This document shows, piece after piece, positions 63,583 through 64,000 of a stretch of 64,000 nucleotides of DNA. The translations under genes and the position numbers were made by a program. Position 1 is the stretch's first letter. Every line of letters begins with the position of its first letter. Source of the stretch: Natronorubrum thiooxidans (GTDB lineage Archaea > Halobacteriota > Halobacteria > Halobacteriales > Natrialbaceae). The DNA lies in assembly GCF_900156475.1 (NCBI RefSeq), contig NZ_FTNR01000013.1:1-64000 (forward strand), read 5' to 3'. The notes under the pieces are model-generated. The model did no database searches and was not told the origin of the DNA. It saw nothing but the letters and a program-made list of their open reading frames with translations.

Positions 63583-64000
63583 ATGACCCAATGGGATAGC
63601 GCTCAGACGAAGCCAGTAAGCCCAGACATCACGGCGAAATCGAACGCATTACCAGCGAGGTACTTTACCGAAGACGACGTCTTCGAGATGGAAAACGAGA
63701 AGATATTCGGCCAGTACTGGATGTACGCAGGCCACGCCAACAGCATCAAAGACCCCGGTGAGTTCTTCACTCGGACTATCGGCAACCGAGAGTTGCTCGT
63801 TGTTCGAGCCAATGATGGCACCGTTCGTGCCGTCAAAAACGTCTCAGCCCGCGACGGTTCAGCGATCGTGACTGACGTCCCGATGACTGATCCCGAACAC
63901 ATCGATCTCGATGAACTCGACAGCGCAGACGACGTCCACGTCGATAGTATCGGACCGTTACTGTTCGTGAACCCTCGTGACGATCCGATGCTGCTGGCCG
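63583..64000 (+). CDS. Rieske-oxygenase paralogue lacking Rieske ligands (5' part, cut by window edge)
   Basis: 139 residues are visible, starting MTQWDSAQTKPVSPDITAKS. The first 66 residues nearly match the gene at 60906, including 56 identical bases at 63704-63759. In the cluster domain, NVCAHRGSKM is replaced by NVSARDGSAI, and the CPYH stretch with about 40 following residues is gone: PMTDPEHIDLDELDSADD leads straight to VHVDSIGPLLFVNPRDD. Thus both Cys and both His ligands of the [2Fe-2S] cluster are missing, yet the frame stays open. It may be a non-redox partner subunit or a degenerating copy. The catalytic iron part lies beyond the window. Confidence 0.78.
   Translation, partial: MTQWDSAQTKPVSPDITAKSNALPARYFTEDDVFEMENEKIFGQYWMYAGHANSIKDPGEFFTRTIGNRELLVVRANDGTVRAVKNVSARDGSAIVTDVPMTDPEHIDLDELDSADDVHVDSIGPLLFVNPRDDPMLLA

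Overview
The window looks like a chromosomal stretch of a haloarchaeon, most likely of the Natrialbales type. The predicted proteins are very acidic, coding DNA is GC-rich with many CGAG/TCGA words, and several families are essentially haloarchaeal: RdfA with an archaea-specific SMC-related protein, HalOD1, HTH_10/Bat-like regulators, fused FolC-FolP and haloarchaeal malate synthase. Several promoters look leaderless, with a TATA box about 28 bp before ATG. No tRNA, rRNA or CRISPR array was found.

Layout. 0-2.3 kb: end of a gene cut by the window edge, a tyrosine recombinase, and a repeat-bearing gap. 2.3-10.8 kb: an MFS carrier, a TlpA/CcdA thiol-redox pair, a HAD hydrolase, a complete phosphonate-type ABC importer (phnD-phnC-phnE-phnE) and an unknown protein. 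11-12 kb: a decayed IS630-type transposase. 12.2-19.2 kb: a fatty-acid beta-oxidation cluster (enoyl-CoA hydratase with a frameshift, 3-hydroxyacyl-CoA dehydrogenase, thiolase, acyl-CoA dehydrogenase, acyl-CoA synthetase, IclR regulator). 19.7-20 kb: an IS6-type remnant. 20.3-23.5 kb: malate synthase, a second IclR regulator and a VOC protein. 23.7-29.7 kb: a giant FAD/Fe-S lactate-type dehydrogenase, a wrecked lactate permease, an aldehyde:ferredoxin oxidoreductase-family enzyme and a HalOD1 protein. 30-33.8 kb: a Bat-like regulator, RdfA and the SMC-related protein.

33.8-64 kb reads as one functional theme: breakdown of N-methylated glycines (glycine betaine, dimethylglycine, sarcosine) through tetrahydrofolate. 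It has a BCCT importer, a Rieske oxygenase, two dimethylglycine/sarcosine dehydrogenase-like proteins with folate domains, serine hydroxymethyltransferase, a threonine/serine dehydratase in an operon with one dehydrogenase, RidA, formyl-THF deformylase, a formate dehydrogenase, folate-making FolCP and PabA/PabB, and an AlaX protein that could clear Ser/Gly-tRNA(Ala). A second Rieske-oxygenase paralogue at the right edge keeps the promoter and N-terminus of the first but has lost the Rieske ligands in the part visible here.

Gene decay is widespread: a one-base insertion in the enoyl-CoA hydratase, an in-frame TGA in the NuoF-like formate dehydrogenase subunit, an in-frame TAG in a creatininase-type gene, a one-base deletion in an aspartoacylase/AstE-type gene, a truncated lactate permease and two dead transposases. 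Some of the single-base lesions could be sequencing errors; the adjacent creatininase and AstE-like lesions and the multiply damaged genes look genuine.
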